Source: a virus. Taken from it: DNA of 60,069 nucleotides. Below are positions 7,608 through 17,300 of this stretch, piece after piece; position 1 is the first letter of the stretch; every line of letters starts with the position of its first letter. Location of the stretch: positions 1 through 60,069 of the IMG/VR virus record IMGVR_UViG_3300047557_001236. One strand, written 5' to 3'. Under the pieces are notes generated by a model that searched no databases, was not told where the DNA came from, and saw only the letters and a list, made by a program, of their open reading frames with translations. Made by a program: the position numbers and the translations under genes.

Positions 7608-7822
7608 TGGAGCCGATTCCGTTTGGTGGTTGGATTGATGTAGATTCACAGACTAAAAGCAAAGAGCAAGTCGAAAAGATACTTAAAGATATGCTTGGTA
7701 ATGACCCACAAAGCGACATAAAATACGTCATATTAGCTGATGGGTCAGTTTATTTTTTTCGTAAAGAAGGAGATCGTTATGCCATATGTGAACAAACCCC
7801 GCCCTTACAAGAAGGAATATGA
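7604..7822 (+). CDS. Small hypothetical protein
   Basis: A 72-residue acidic protein (GGWIDVDSQTKSKEQVEKIL, then a hydrophobic strand DIKYVILADGSVYFF). It begins with an ATGA overlap after the FkbM gene and its 3' end overlaps the HNH gene by 44 nt in another frame. No family recognised. The long overlap is unusual, but both frames look protein-like. Confidence 0.6.
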   Translation: MMEPIPFGGWIDVDSQTKSKEQVEKILKDMLGNDPQSDIKYVILADGSVYFFRKEGDRYAICEQTPPLQEGI

Positions 7823-8072
7823 ACAATATGATGGTACGCCGGCGGTCAAAAAGAAACGTGCACAACGTAACAAAGCTCGTAGGATTATGGAGAAAGCTGG
7901 GCTTGTCCACAAAGGCGATGGTAAAGACGTTGACCACAAAACCCCGTTATCAAAAGGGGGAGCAACTACAAGATCTAATCTTAAAGTTAAATCAGCCAGC
8001 GATAATCGGTCGTTTAGCCGAAACTCAGATCACACAGTAAAAAAGAATAAACCCAAAAATGGAAATAATTGA
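7779..8072 (+). CDS. Small HNH-type endonuclease-like protein
   Basis: A 97-residue basic protein. The start at 7779 is fixed by a very strong binding site (AAGAAGGAGAT); an in-frame extension upstream lacks one. A Lys/Arg-rich region (KKKRAQRNKARRIME) precedes the HNH core DVDHKTPLSKGGATTRSNL, with the His of strand 1 in DVDH and the Asn in the SNLK helix. The terminal His is replaced or displaced (SASDNRSFSRNSDH). Small proteins of this form are common in phages and may nick DNA during recombination or packaging; activity is unproven. Confidence 0.75.
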   Translation: MPYVNKPRPYKKEYEQYDGTPAVKKKRAQRNKARRIMEKAGLVHKGDGKDVDHKTPLSKGGATTRSNLKVKSASDNRSFSRNSDHTVKKNKPKNGNN

Positions 8073-9615
8073 TAACAAAGCAATTTTAATTACCACAAAA
8101 AGACCACATCTTGTAACTGAGTGTATTCCAAGAAGTCAGATAGTTGAGACTAATGGTGAGTTGCATAAAGTAGCGGTGCGGTGGGGTTTAGAAGAAGCAC
8201 AAGCATTATCTAAACTGAAAATTAAAAATGTGCCTTCTCCAATCCAACGGGACTATAAGTGGCCTGGTTTATTTAAACCAATGGATCATCAAAAAGAAAC
8301 AGCTAATTTTTTAACCCTTAATAAACGTGCCTTTTGCTTTAACGAGCAAGGTACTGGTAAAACCGCATCAGCTATTTGGGCGGCTGACTACCTAATGGAA
8401 ACCAAACGTGTATATCGTGCGTTAATTATTTGCCCTTTATCTATTATGCAGTCGGCTTGGCAGGCTGATTTATTTAAATTTGCCATGCATCGTAAAGTAG
8501 GTATTGCTTATGGTGATCGTGATAAAAGAAAAGCAGTTATTGAAAGTGATGCTCAATTTGTTATTATTAATTACGATGGCGTTGAAATCGTAGCCGACGA
8601 TATTGCAAAACAAAATTTTGACTTAATTATTGTCGATGAAGCAAACGCATATAAAACCATAACAACCAAGCGTTGGAAAACTCTTAACCGCATCCTGACC
8701 CCCCGAACTTGGCTATGGATGATGACGGGTACACCAGCAGCACAAAGCCCAACCGATGCGTTTGGCTTGGCAAAAATGGCAGTACCCGACAACGTTCCTA
8801 GGTTTTTCGGTGGATTTCGTGACCAAACTATGGTACAGATTACTAAGTTTAAATGGTTACCAAAACCCGACGCTGATAAAACTGTTTTTGATGCACTGCA
8901 ACCTGCAATCCGCTTTAGAAAAGAAGATTGCCTTGACCTACCGGAGGTGACATATGTTTTTCGGGACGCCCCCCTTACTGCGCAACAGAAGAAATACTAC
9001 AAAACCCTCAGAGACGAGTTCCTTATGGCAGCGGATGGGGAAGAAGTTAGTGCTGTTAATGCAGCGGTTAAGATTAATAAACTATTACAAATATCAGGAG
9101 GTGCTGTCTATTCTGATACCGGTGCTGTCGTTGAGTTTGATGTTAGTAATAGGTTACAAGTTATCACAGAGGTAATTGAAGAAGCAAGTCATAAGGTTCT
9201 TGTATTTGTGCCTTTCACTCATACAATAGAGTTGCTCAAAGACTATTTGAGAGGGGCAGGTATTAACTGTGAAATTATTAATGGGCAGGTTCCCGTAAAT
9301 AAGCGAACTGATATATTCAAGCGGTTTCAAGAAGAAAAAGATCCACGGGTGCTTTTAATTCAACCACAAGCAGCTGCACACGGAGTAACACTAACAGCTG
9401 CTGATACGATTATTTGGTACGCTCCAGTAACATCTATAGAAACCTACTTGCAAGCAAATGCACGTATTAATCGTCAAGGACAAAAAAATGCCATGACTAT
9501 TGTGCACATTAAGGGTAGTCCCGTAGAGACCAAACTATACAATATGCTGCAAAATAAGTTGGATGTGCATACAAAAATAATTGACTTGTACCGACAAGAA
9601 GTTGACGAAAAATAA
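8059..9615 (+). CDS. SNF2/superfamily 2 helicase (DEAD/DEAH-like ATPase)
   Basis: A 518-residue two-domain ATPase that probably remodels or translocates on DNA during replication or recombination. Domain 1 has a Q-like region (LFKPMDHQKETANFL), motif I NEQGTGKTAS (about residue 96), Ia LIICPLSIMQSAW, motif II LIIVDEAN and motif III MMTGTPA. Domain 2 has VLVFVPFTHTIELL (IV), LLIQPQAAAHGVTLTAA (V) and YLQANARINRQGQ (VI), the arrangement of SNF2-type enzymes. No methyltransferase or nuclease domain is attached. The ATG overlaps the HNH gene by 14 nt. A promoter for the next operon follows its stop immediately. Confidence 0.92.
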   Translation: MEIIDNKAILITTKRPHLVTECIPRSQIVETNGELHKVAVRWGLEEAQALSKLKIKNVPSPIQRDYKWPGLFKPMDHQKETANFLTLNKRAFCFNEQGTGKTASAIWAADYLMETKRVYRALIICPLSIMQSAWQADLFKFAMHRKVGIAYGDRDKRKAVIESDAQFVIINYDGVEIVADDIAKQNFDLIIVDEANAYKTITTKRWKTLNRILTPRTWLWMMTGTPAAQSPTDAFGLAKMAVPDNVPRFFGGFRDQTMVQITKFKWLPKPDADKTVFDALQPAIRFRKEDCLDLPEVTYVFRDAPLTAQQKKYYKTLRDEFLMAADGEEVSAVNAAVKINKLLQISGGAVYSDTGAVVEFDVSNRLQVITEVIEEASHKVLVFVPFTHTIELLKDYLRGAGINCEIINGQVPVNKRTDIFKRFQEEKDPRVLLIQPQAAAHGVTLTAADTIIWYAPVTSIETYLQANARINRQGQKNAMTIVHIKGSPVETKLYNMLQNKLDVHTKIIDLYRQEVDEK

Positions 9616-9644
9616 TTGACATAGTAAAGTTGTAGTTGTAGTAT
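9616..9644 (+). promoter_or_regulatory. sigma70-type promoter for the SSB-like/primase operon
   Basis: A consensus -35 box TTGACA (9616-9621) is followed by a 17-bp spacer and TAGTAT (9639-9644, 4 of 6 to TATAAT). It lies in the only real gap of this part of the operon, 42 bases before the ATG of the next gene. A small stem (CGGG...CCCG, about 9652-9665) is within the predicted leader, and AAGGAAAC serves as binding site. It fits host RNA polymerase. Confidence 0.7.
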
Positions 9645-9685
9645 TAATAAACGGGCTAAGACCCGATATAAATAAGGAAACTAAA

Positions 9686-10105
9686 ATGAACGATGCCGAA
9701 GCGGTAGTACAACCTGTCGTCGACGTTGACGAGTTAGTCAAGATCTATATCAAGATACGTGATGCTCGTGACCAAATCCGACGTGAACTAGAAGAAAAAG
9801 AAGCTGACCTCAATGAGCAGCTTGCCATTATTGAACAAGGATTACTTGAAGCATGCAAAGCAACTAATGCCGACAGCATTAAGACTAAACATGGGCTTGC
9901 CATGCGCTCAATCAAATCTCGTTACTGGACTAGTGACTGGGAGAGATTTTACGAATTTTTACACGAGCATGAAGCACCTGACTTGCTCGAGAAACGCATT
10001 CATCAATCCAATATGAAGCAGTTTTTGGAAGAGAATCCGGATTTGCATCCCGCCGGTTTAAATGTGGATCGCACATACGCAATTACTGTTAGGAGAAGCA
10101 AATGA
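9686..10105 (+). CDS. Helical phage protein preceding the ssDNA-binding-like gene
   Basis: A 139-residue protein. Residues 10-60 form a long charged coiled-coil-like helix pair (IYIKIRDARDQIRRELEEKE), followed by KTKHGLAMRSIKSRYWTSDW and a C-terminal domain ending in a strand (RTYAITVRRSK). The combination of an N-terminal helical hairpin and a 'T.HG.....K..Y...DW..F..F' region is found in a phage family next to SSB-like genes, with a Gam-like helical feel but no proven activity. First gene after the 9616 promoter, coupled by ATGA to the next gene. Confidence 0.75.
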   Translation: MNDAEAVVQPVVDVDELVKIYIKIRDARDQIRRELEEKEADLNEQLAIIEQGLLEACKATNADSIKTKHGLAMRSIKSRYWTSDWERFYEFLHEHEAPDLLEKRIHQSNMKQFLEENPDLHPAGLNVDRTYAITVRRSK

Positions 10106-10998
10106 GTAACGTCGCCTTATTTAATAACCAAATGCCCGACTACCTTAAGGAAGTCGAACTTGATGATGTAACCAAAGCCCTATCGGGTGGCGGTTCGCAA
10201 GTTAAGCGTATTGCGCTTGGCAATAACAAATTTGTGCTTAAAGTTGATGGTACTGAAGTATCCAAGACCAACACGGATAAGCTAGAAGTTGTTATTGTTA
10301 ACGCTTCTAAACATATCTCAAGAACATTTTATGCGAAAGCATGGGATCCTAAAGCCGATGCAGCACCGCCTGATTGCTGGTCTAACGATGGTGAGAAACC
10401 CGACCCATCTGTGAAGAGCCCACAGAGTGCAACTTGTATGGGATGCCCTCAAGATATTAATGGTTCTGGGCAGGGTAATACCAAAGCATGCCGTAAAAAT
10501 CGTCGTATTGCAGTAGCACTAGCAGGTGATTTAGGGGGTGACGTCTATCAAATGACGCTTCAATCCAAGTCAATCTTCTATGACATGAAAGACCCTGGTG
10601 ATTTAGATCATATGCCGTTTAATCAGTACGCTAAATATGTTGGCTCACAAGGCTACAATTTAAATAGCTTAGTTACTGAAATGCGGTTTGATGAAGATTC
10701 AACTGTTGGCAAACTGTTCTTTAGACCAGTGCGTTTCTTAGAGCGTCATGAATGGGATCAAGCTAAAAAACTTGGCGAAACCCCAGCTGCTAAGAACGCA
10801 ATCACAATGACTGTAGCACAGGCAGATGGACTAAAACCTAAACTAGCTGCACCAGCAAAAGCTGAAGTTGGTAGCGTATTTGTAGAGGCTGAGGCTGTTC
10901 CTGAACCCAAAAAACGGGAAGAGAAAAAAGAAACACCTACTCCAAAACGAGACTTAAAAGCAGTTATGAGCGGATGGTCTACTGACGACGAAGCATGA
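10102..10998 (+). CDS. Putative single-stranded DNA-binding protein
   Basis: A 298-residue protein of a family conserved in podovirus replication modules and commonly considered ssDNA-binding. The core (about residues 25-220) has strand-rich segments (VLKVDGTEV, KLEVVIVNA, SRTFYAKAWD) around a four-Cys cluster (C of PPDCW, CMGC, and KACRKNRR) that could hold zinc, as T4 gp32 does. The C-terminal 70 residues are a low-complexity linker rich in Ala, Pro, Glu and Lys. They end in an acidic tip (GWSTDDEA), like the protein-interaction tail of SSBs. It lies between a helical accessory gene and a DNA-binding regulator, just ahead of the primase. Role inferred from layout. Confidence 0.7.
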   Translation: MSNVALFNNQMPDYLKEVELDDVTKALSGGGSQVKRIALGNNKFVLKVDGTEVSKTNTDKLEVVIVNASKHISRTFYAKAWDPKADAAPPDCWSNDGEKPDPSVKSPQSATCMGCPQDINGSGQGNTKACRKNRRIAVALAGDLGGDVYQMTLQSKSIFYDMKDPGDLDHMPFNQYAKYVGSQGYNLNSLVTEMRFDEDSTVGKLFFRPVRFLERHEWDQAKKLGETPAAKNAITMTVAQADGLKPKLAAPAKAEVGSVFVEAEAVPEPKKREEKKETPTPKRDLKAVMSGWSTDDEA

Positions 10999-11222
10999 GT
11001 TTAAGAGGTTATAGTTTACGTCTTGTTGATGCAATAAAAGCTGCGAACCCTCGGCATCCCGGGGTTCGTCTTGGCAAATATTGCATTGCTAAAGGTATAC
11101 CGGTAAACCAAATGGCGAAACGCTTTGGTGTATCTCGAATGACGATGTACACCTGGTTTACTGGTACTGGAGTGCCACGCAAAGATAAGATCAAACTAAT
11201 TGAAGAACTATTAAGTAGTTAA
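10995..11222 (+). CDS. Small helix-turn-helix DNA-binding protein
   Basis: A 75-residue protein with a helix-turn-helix in its second half: IPVNQMAKRFGVSRMTMYTW, where QMAKRFG is helix 2 and SRMTMYTWF the recognition helix. The N-terminal part is basic (RLVDAIKAANPRHPGVRLG). It resembles Cro/XRE or transposase-type HTH proteins too short for enzyme activity, so a transcription regulator or origin-binding protein is likely. It overlaps the SSB-like gene by ATGA and is followed at once by a folded RNA/terminator, so it is the last gene before a possible transcription checkpoint. Confidence 0.75.
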   Translation: MSLRGYSLRLVDAIKAANPRHPGVRLGKYCIAKGIPVNQMAKRFGVSRMTMYTWFTGTGVPRKDKIKLIEELLSS

Positions 11223-11231
11223 CGTCTACGG

Positions 11232-11293
11232 GGGCAGCTAGCTCGACGGAGCGAACTGGGATATTGCCGAATCCCTTGCTGCCCTTATTTTTT
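11232..11293 (+). ncRNA. Three-way-junction RNA ending in a U-tract (terminator-like)
   Basis: A 7-bp closing stem, GGGCAGC (11232-11238) with GCTGCCC (11278-11284), encloses two hairpins: GCTC-gacg-GAGC (11241-11252) and GGGAT/ATCCC (11258-11262 with 11271-11275, 8-nt loop). A U-rich tract (TTATTTTTT, 11285-11293) follows directly. Everything lies between the stop of the HTH gene and the primase start. The U-tract suggests an intrinsic terminator or attenuator; the junction is more elaborate than a normal terminator. The 7-bp stem, a two-base TA and a 4-bp stem recall a tRNA acceptor/D-arm, but there is no anticodon arm. Confidence 0.6.
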
Positions 11294-11308
11294 CGGTGTT
11301 GAGGAACT

Positions 11309-14137
11309 ATGGCAACAACAGATTTGTTATCAGCAGTATTAGCACCCGAGGGGGAGGGATGGTACTGCATAGTAGGACTACGACAAGACGGCTCAAAACC
11401 ACCTAAACAATCTTTTCATCAGACCTTAGCTGAAATAGATACAAAAGTTAGCGAGTTGGTGGATGATAAGTACGATGTGTATTTTGCATGCTCTAAGTTT
11501 ATAGATCCACAAAATGGCAGGATCCAACCCAACGCAAACATAATCAAAGCATTTTGGCTTGACGTTGATTGTGGTGAGGGTAAACCCTATGCAAATCAAA
11601 TTGATGGTTTATATGCCCTCAAAGCATTTTGCAAAAAGATTAAGATGCCGTTACCGACTGTGGTTAATTCCGGTCGAGGCGTGCATGCTTACTGGAGATT
11701 AACTTCTGTAATAGACCGAGCACAATGGAAGCCCGTAGCCGAGCGCATTAAAGCTCTGTGCGAAGAACATGAGTTTGCGGCTGACCCATCACGGACCGCA
11801 GATAACGCATCTATTTTACGTGTACCAGAAACTTTTAATTTCAAGGACGAGCCGCCGTTACATGTAACAATTTTGGGTATCCAACCTGAAGTTGATTACG
11901 AGCTTATTAAGCAAACCATCGGCGTATTAGTTGCACCTGACTGGGTGCCTAGGCAATATAGCGAGTCGGCTTTATCACTTTTAGGTAATAAGCAAAGCAG
12001 GTTTAAGACCATCATCATGAAGACCATGAATGGTCAGGGCTGCGCTCAAATAGAAAATATTGCAGTAAATCAAGATACTATTGAAGAACCATTATGGAGA
12101 GCAGGGCTGTCAATAGCGGCAGTCTGCGTAGACCGAGATGAAGCTATTCACAAAATTTCAGAGGGGCACCCCGAATATACGCCAGAGAACACTGAACGCA
12201 AGGCTAATAAGACAAATGGCCCTTACACTTGCCAGACATTCGAAAAGCTCAACCCTAGCGGATGCGAAGGATGTCAGCACAAGGGAAAGATCTCATCGCC
12301 CGTGCAACTTGGATCGGAGATTGCAGCTGCGGAAGATAATATCATTGTCGAAAAAACAGAGACTGGTCAAGAAGAGACTTTTGAAATACCACCGTATCCG
12401 TATCCGTATTTTAGAGGTAAAAATGGCGGCGTCTACATCGAAATAAAAGAAGACGAAGATACGGTTGATGCTAGAAATATATACGAGCACGACCTATATA
12501 TAGTTAAGCGCTTACACGACCCAGCCAAAGGCGAGTCAATTTGGTTAAGGTTGCATTTACCAAGAGACGGAGTCAAAGAATTTGCAATGCCGACATCGGA
12601 TGTAATGACGATTGAGCGGCTACGGGAAAGGCTTGGCTTTCATGGCGTTATAGCGCCCAAGAAACAGATGGATGCAATTATGAGTTATGTAATTGCGTCG
12701 GCTAAAAACTTACAACATTCCATGGAGTTAGAAGTTATGCGTAATCAATTTGGTTGGACTGACAAAGATAAAAAATTCATTATAGGAGAACAAGAGGTGT
12801 CTGCAGAAAAAGTAGCTTATAGTCCCCCATCCGTAGCCACTGGTTCATTGGCCGACCATTTAAAACCTGCTGGTAGTTTTGAAGCTTGGCAAAAAATTAC
12901 TAAAGTTTATGACACACCAGGTTTTGAGCCGCATGCGTTTGGCTTTTTTACTGCTTTTGGCGCTCCGCTACTTAAGCACCTCAAACTTAAAGGTGCCATC
13001 ATTAACTTGGTAAACAATACTTCCGGTACAGGTAAGTCAACTATCCTTAAGATGTGCAATAGCGTCTGGGGGCATCCTGAAGAACTAATGCTTCAATGGA
13101 AAGACACCATGAACTCTATGATTCACCGTCTTGGGGTTATGAATAATTTACCCGTGACTATTGACGAAGTTACCAAAATGAGCGGCGATCACTTTTCAGA
13201 CCTGCTTTATGCTGCATCGCAAGGTAGGGGCAAGAACCGCATGAAACAGCATGAGAACGTCGAACGTGCAAATGCCACCAAGTGGGGCACCATTGTATTG
13301 ACCAGCTCAAATGCATCGTTTTATGACAAGCTAGCTACCCTTAAAGCTACTCCTGATGGCGAGTTTATGCGTCTGTTGGAGTACAAAATTGAACTAACCG
13401 GTAATTTATCTAAGCAAGAAGCCGAAGAGATATTTAATGCGCTATATGACAACTATGGACACGCAGGCGTTAAGTATGCCCAATACTTAGTAAGTGACTT
13501 AGAAGGCGCTATGGACCTCGTAATGCAGGTTCAGCAGCGTTTAGATAAGGCAGTTGACATGAGCAACCGTGAGCGATTCTGGTCAGCTGTGGCGGCTTGC
13601 AACATAGCTGGTGCTTTAATTGCTAAAGATTTAGGGATTATTGACTTTGACATTCTTAGGGTTTACGAGTGGATTGTTAAAGAACTCAAAGTCATGCGGC
13701 ATGAAATTAAGGCGCCTACCGTTGGCACTATAGATGCAATTAGTGAGTTTATTAACGAACACCGTGGCTCTGTATTAGTTATCAATGACGAGGTCGACAA
13801 CCGTACGGGTATGGAGCAACTGCCAATTGTAGAACCAAGATTAGACAAGTTATACATCCGTATCGAGCCTGATACTAAAGAGATGTACATTAACGCTAAG
13901 CAATTCAGAAAGTATTGCACCGACAATCAGATTACTTTAAAAGACGTCCTTGCCGCATTGCAGGCAGATAAGGCATACCTAGGTATTAAGAAAAAACGCA
14001 TCTCCAAGGGTACTAAGATTAAGTCTGGAGCTATAGATTGCTTTGCTTTTGACCTGTCGGCTAAGTGTTTTGAAGAGGAGCACTTGATTGATATAACGGC
14101 TGAAGATGCTGATACACGGGCTCAACTTTCAAGTTAA
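11309..14137 (+). CDS. Primase-polymerase/helicase fusion (AEP-like primase with DUF927-type ATPase)
   Basis: A 942-residue replication protein. The N-terminal 220 residues look like an archaeo-eukaryotic-type primase: catalytic acidic pair in FWLDVDCGEG, the SGRGVHAYWRL motif and DPSRTADNASILRVP. A short Cys cluster (GCEGCQHKG, with an upstream YTCQTF) near residues 310-330 may bind zinc. The C-terminal half is a ring-type ATPase like DUF927 proteins: Walker A NNTSGTGKSTI (about residue 570), Walker B NLPVTIDEV, then a sensor strand TIVLTSSNAS. It would unwind DNA and prime synthesis for the polymerase at the start of the window. GAGGA precedes the ATG. Confidence 0.87.
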   Translation: MATTDLLSAVLAPEGEGWYCIVGLRQDGSKPPKQSFHQTLAEIDTKVSELVDDKYDVYFACSKFIDPQNGRIQPNANIIKAFWLDVDCGEGKPYANQIDGLYALKAFCKKIKMPLPTVVNSGRGVHAYWRLTSVIDRAQWKPVAERIKALCEEHEFAADPSRTADNASILRVPETFNFKDEPPLHVTILGIQPEVDYELIKQTIGVLVAPDWVPRQYSESALSLLGNKQSRFKTIIMKTMNGQGCAQIENIAVNQDTIEEPLWRAGLSIAAVCVDRDEAIHKISEGHPEYTPENTERKANKTNGPYTCQTFEKLNPSGCEGCQHKGKISSPVQLGSEIAAAEDNIIVEKTETGQEETFEIPPYPYPYFRGKNGGVYIEIKEDEDTVDARNIYEHDLYIVKRLHDPAKGESIWLRLHLPRDGVKEFAMPTSDVMTIERLRERLGFHGVIAPKKQMDAIMSYVIASAKNLQHSMELEVMRNQFGWTDKDKKFIIGEQEVSAEKVAYSPPSVATGSLADHLKPAGSFEAWQKITKVYDTPGFEPHAFGFFTAFGAPLLKHLKLKGAIINLVNNTSGTGKSTILKMCNSVWGHPEELMLQWKDTMNSMIHRLGVMNNLPVTIDEVTKMSGDHFSDLLYAASQGRGKNRMKQHENVERANATKWGTIVLTSSNASFYDKLATLKATPDGEFMRLLEYKIELTGNLSKQEAEEIFNALYDNYGHAGVKYAQYLVSDLEGAMDLVMQVQQRLDKAVDMSNRERFWSAVAACNIAGALIAKDLGIIDFDILRVYEWIVKELKVMRHEIKAPTVGTIDAISEFINEHRGSVLVINDEVDNRTGMEQLPIVEPRLDKLYIRIEPDTKEMYINAKQFRKYCTDNQITLKDVLAALQADKAYLGIKKKRISKGTKIKSGAIDCFAFDLSAKCFEEEHLIDITAEDADTRAQLSS

Positions 14138-14303
14138 TTGGAAAAATTTTGTGGTCGGGTCGTCTTTTTTTATTCCTTGTTTGGATACAGATGAGGCTTT
14201 AAATCAAGTACTTAGGACTACAAAACGCCTTGGATATACCGTAAAAACCCGCACTGTTGTGGAAAAGGGGATCAATGGCTTGCGAGTATGGCGGATTAAG
14301 TAG
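14106..14303 (+). CDS. Small hypothetical protein at the end of the early operon
   Basis: A 65-residue protein overlapping the primase gene by 32 nt. It reads as strand-helix-strand: FVVGSSFFIPCLDTDEALNQ, a basic helix, then LGYTVKTRTVVEKG and a strand LRVWRIK. This pattern (DTDEAL helix and basic strand pair) fits small phage DNA-binding or regulatory proteins, but the family is not recognised. It is the last rightward gene before the convergent terminator. Confidence 0.65.
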   Translation: MLIHGLNFQVNWKNFVVGSSFFIPCLDTDEALNQVLRTTKRLGYTVKTRTVVEKGINGLRVWRIK

Positions 14304-14315
14304 TATTATGTAGTC

Positions 14316-14388
14316 GTAGCCGATGGCTACTTCATTTGTTTCCTTGTTGATTACAACACTTTACCCCCGCTACGGCGGGGGCTTTTTT
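14316..14388 (+). terminator. Intrinsic terminator at the convergent early/late boundary
   Basis: The main hairpin is CCCCCGC (14364-14370), loop TACG, GCGGGGG (14375-14381), followed by T6 (14383-14388): a classic rho-independent terminator for the + strand operon. A smaller stem (GTAGCC-GAT-GGCTAC, 14316-14330) precedes it. The minus side lacks a T-run, so it mainly stops rightward transcripts running into the late genes. The last codons of the leftward giant gene overlap the T-run. Confidence 0.85.
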
Positions 14389-17300
14389 AGTCGTTTGGAT
14401 CGCCGTAGTCGTTTAGTTCTGATAGCTGCCCAATAAGTTTTTTATTAAGTGGCATACCACCATTAGCCTCAGCTAAAGCTCTTTGCTTGTACCGAGACGT
14501 TACAGAACGGCTTAAGTTTTTGCCATTTATGGCAGCCCCAGGATTAGCTGCATTAAAGTTGCTAATTTTATCAAGGGTTTCTTCAACTAAATCAGAATCT
14601 CCATTATCTATACCCATAAAAAACGCATCTAGCAAAGCCTGCCTGCGATTTAATATCTTTTGCTCAATGGTCTTCATCTCAATATTAGATTTTTGACGTT
14701 GAGCTAAACGCTCTGGGGTAAAGCCTAATAATTGAACGCCGGCTTCATATCCAGTAACGTCGCCTAAAAGCTCATTACCTTTTAATGTAGTGGCACGACC
14801 TTCACTTGCAAGGCGAATACTCTTTAGAGCATTTTTAAGAAATGCTGGTGAGCCAGTTTCAAAAGCCCTTTCAATATGTCCACTGTTATATTGTTTAACG
14901 GCTTCAAGCCCATTAATAGCTAACCCAGCTGAAGGACCTAAGAAGTTAAATACCATGTCTTTAAACGTAGCAACTTCATCTGGGCTATATCTAATATCCC
15001 TAAACCACATGTCATTTAAGCTTAAGCGGCTAGCAAGGTCTCCGCCAAGCACTTGGGATGCTACACCACGGGATATTGAATCACCAACAAAACCACCAAA
15101 GGTTTCATTGCACCAGTTTTTAAACCAGTTTTCAAAGTCCCACTCCTCTTCGTCATCGCCAAATACTGATTGCAGGGCATTAGCTACACCAGCTACAGCC
15201 CACCATAAGGGTAAACCTCCAGCCCCCGCAAACACTGCGGTCATACCTAAAGTGCCAAATAGTCTATTACGAGCTTCTATTTGCACGTCTGCAATAAATT
15301 GATCTACAGCCGCATCAAGTTCTGTTTCTGTAAGTGGGGGTAAATCAGGTGTATTTTGCCTACGATCTTGCCTAATCATGTCGGCTATATCTTTATACAT
15401 GTTAAGCCTAGGATCATCTGGATCTAATCTTTGTATTTCTTTTCGTTGGGCAGTAGTAAGAACGCTTCTTTGCCATTCATATACACTTCTTGCCAACAAA
15501 TAAGTCATCTGCTGAGCAAACTGTTTAAATTGGAAAATAACTTTGGCATAAGCGGGTTGGAACCAACGAGGTTTGTTTAACGTTGAATAGTCAAACATAG
15601 CTTTATAGGTAAGCTCTTTAGTTACCTCAATTGCTTTATTAAAAGCAGCTTCGTCTGCATAACCATCTTTTTTAGCTTTTTCATAAGCCATGTCAAACAC
15701 GCTCATGCCTACAACTTCACGGTTAAATTTCTCAGCTCCATGGAACAAGCCGCTTAACCATTTCATAGCAGTGTGTGATTTGCCAGTGTACAAATTAGAC
15801 GGCGCTTCAGCCATGCCAACTATATCGTGAGACAAAGTAATATCAAATAGTCCATCGACTACAAGTTTGTCATATGCACGTTGTTGTAGTGGAGTTAATA
15901 CGCCGTCTTTGTTATTTAACGACGGGAATGCAACATTACCTTCTTTATCTCTGAATCCAGCACTGGCAAACTTTTTAGCCATTTCAGCCATTTTTGCTGC
16001 TGTTTTTGTGTTGCCATATCTTGCACCTACTACTGGCATACCGACTGCCACAACACCTAGCATATTGACTAATGCCGACGCAGGTGAAGTCATATACCAA
16101 ATAAATGAGGCATTTGATAAAAATGCGGGTAAACCCCCAGTATCGGTTGGGTTCATTATGTATTTAAGGCGTTTTTCTAGTTCGGCTACGTACTCTTGGT
16201 CAATCTTGCCTTCTCTGCCGCCTTTAAATTTAGTAACAGCTTCTTTAGCAGTAGCTAAATCATCAAACATACCACGGCTAAATTTGTACCTAGAATGCTG
16301 ATACGACATGTGAAAAGCCGAAGACGTAAACGCACGAAGCATATCAAGTTCCATACCAGGTGTGCCTTTACGACGTATAAACATTTTACGTACGCTTTGG
16401 TCTGGTAGGGTAAGGAAATACAGCTGCTCAAGGTTTTCCTCGATATTATTTTTAAGTGCTTCATTAGACTCGCCTTTGCCAGACCGAACAATATTCTTTA
16501 GCTCTTCTAAAAAAGTAAAGTCACGCATGTTTTCGTTAACCAGATCTTGAATTTGGTTACGAGGTTTAACCTCATTGTCTAAAAGTTTGCGCCCTAAGCT
16601 TTTTTCTAGTTCAGCTTTACGCTTTGCTATGAATCTATTGCGTTGACCGGCGCTTTCAAACATATAAAATTCTTTTTGGTTGCCCTCTAAAAACTGCACT
16701 GAGAAACGACCAAAGCGGCGAATTGGAAAGTACACATCTATTTTGTGTTTAGCAAAGTATTCTTTTACTTTACTTATATCTTCTAAGGCGTCTTGATATG
16801 CTTTTGCGCTTACTCCAGTTGGATCTTGAAGTAACAAGTCGTTATAGTGGGTATCAGCAAGCGTGCCTTTTCTACCAATATCAGTTGGGCTTTGACTAAG
16901 AAGTTTGGTTTCTTTATCGTATTCAGCTTTTTGTCTTATTTTGTCACCAACAGTTCTGTATTGAGCACGTTTATTTTCAGTAATACTTTCAACATAGTCG
17001 GCTAAGCTGTCTTTATAAAAATCACGTACTTGTCTATAAATGGCACGTCCTTCGTCATCAAGTTTTTTCCATGCAGCATCAACTTCAGCCCTATACGTTG
17101 GTCCCTTATCGGGATCTTTATTAATTGAATACCTTGCACCTAGTTTAGATATATAAGCTGGGCGATCATCTAACGTAACGTCAATCATTAATTTGTTAAG
17201 CAACATGGCTAGCTCAGGATGATCTTTTTGCCAGTTTTGCCATTTCAATGCAATCTTCCTTACTTTTTCAAGGCGTTGATTACGATCGTCCAGCATACCT

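Noticed and set aside
11232-11284. tRNA gene
   Set aside because: The closing stem and first arm resemble a tRNA, but the anticodon arm is missing and there is no CCA-compatible end; a terminator-like RNA explains it better.
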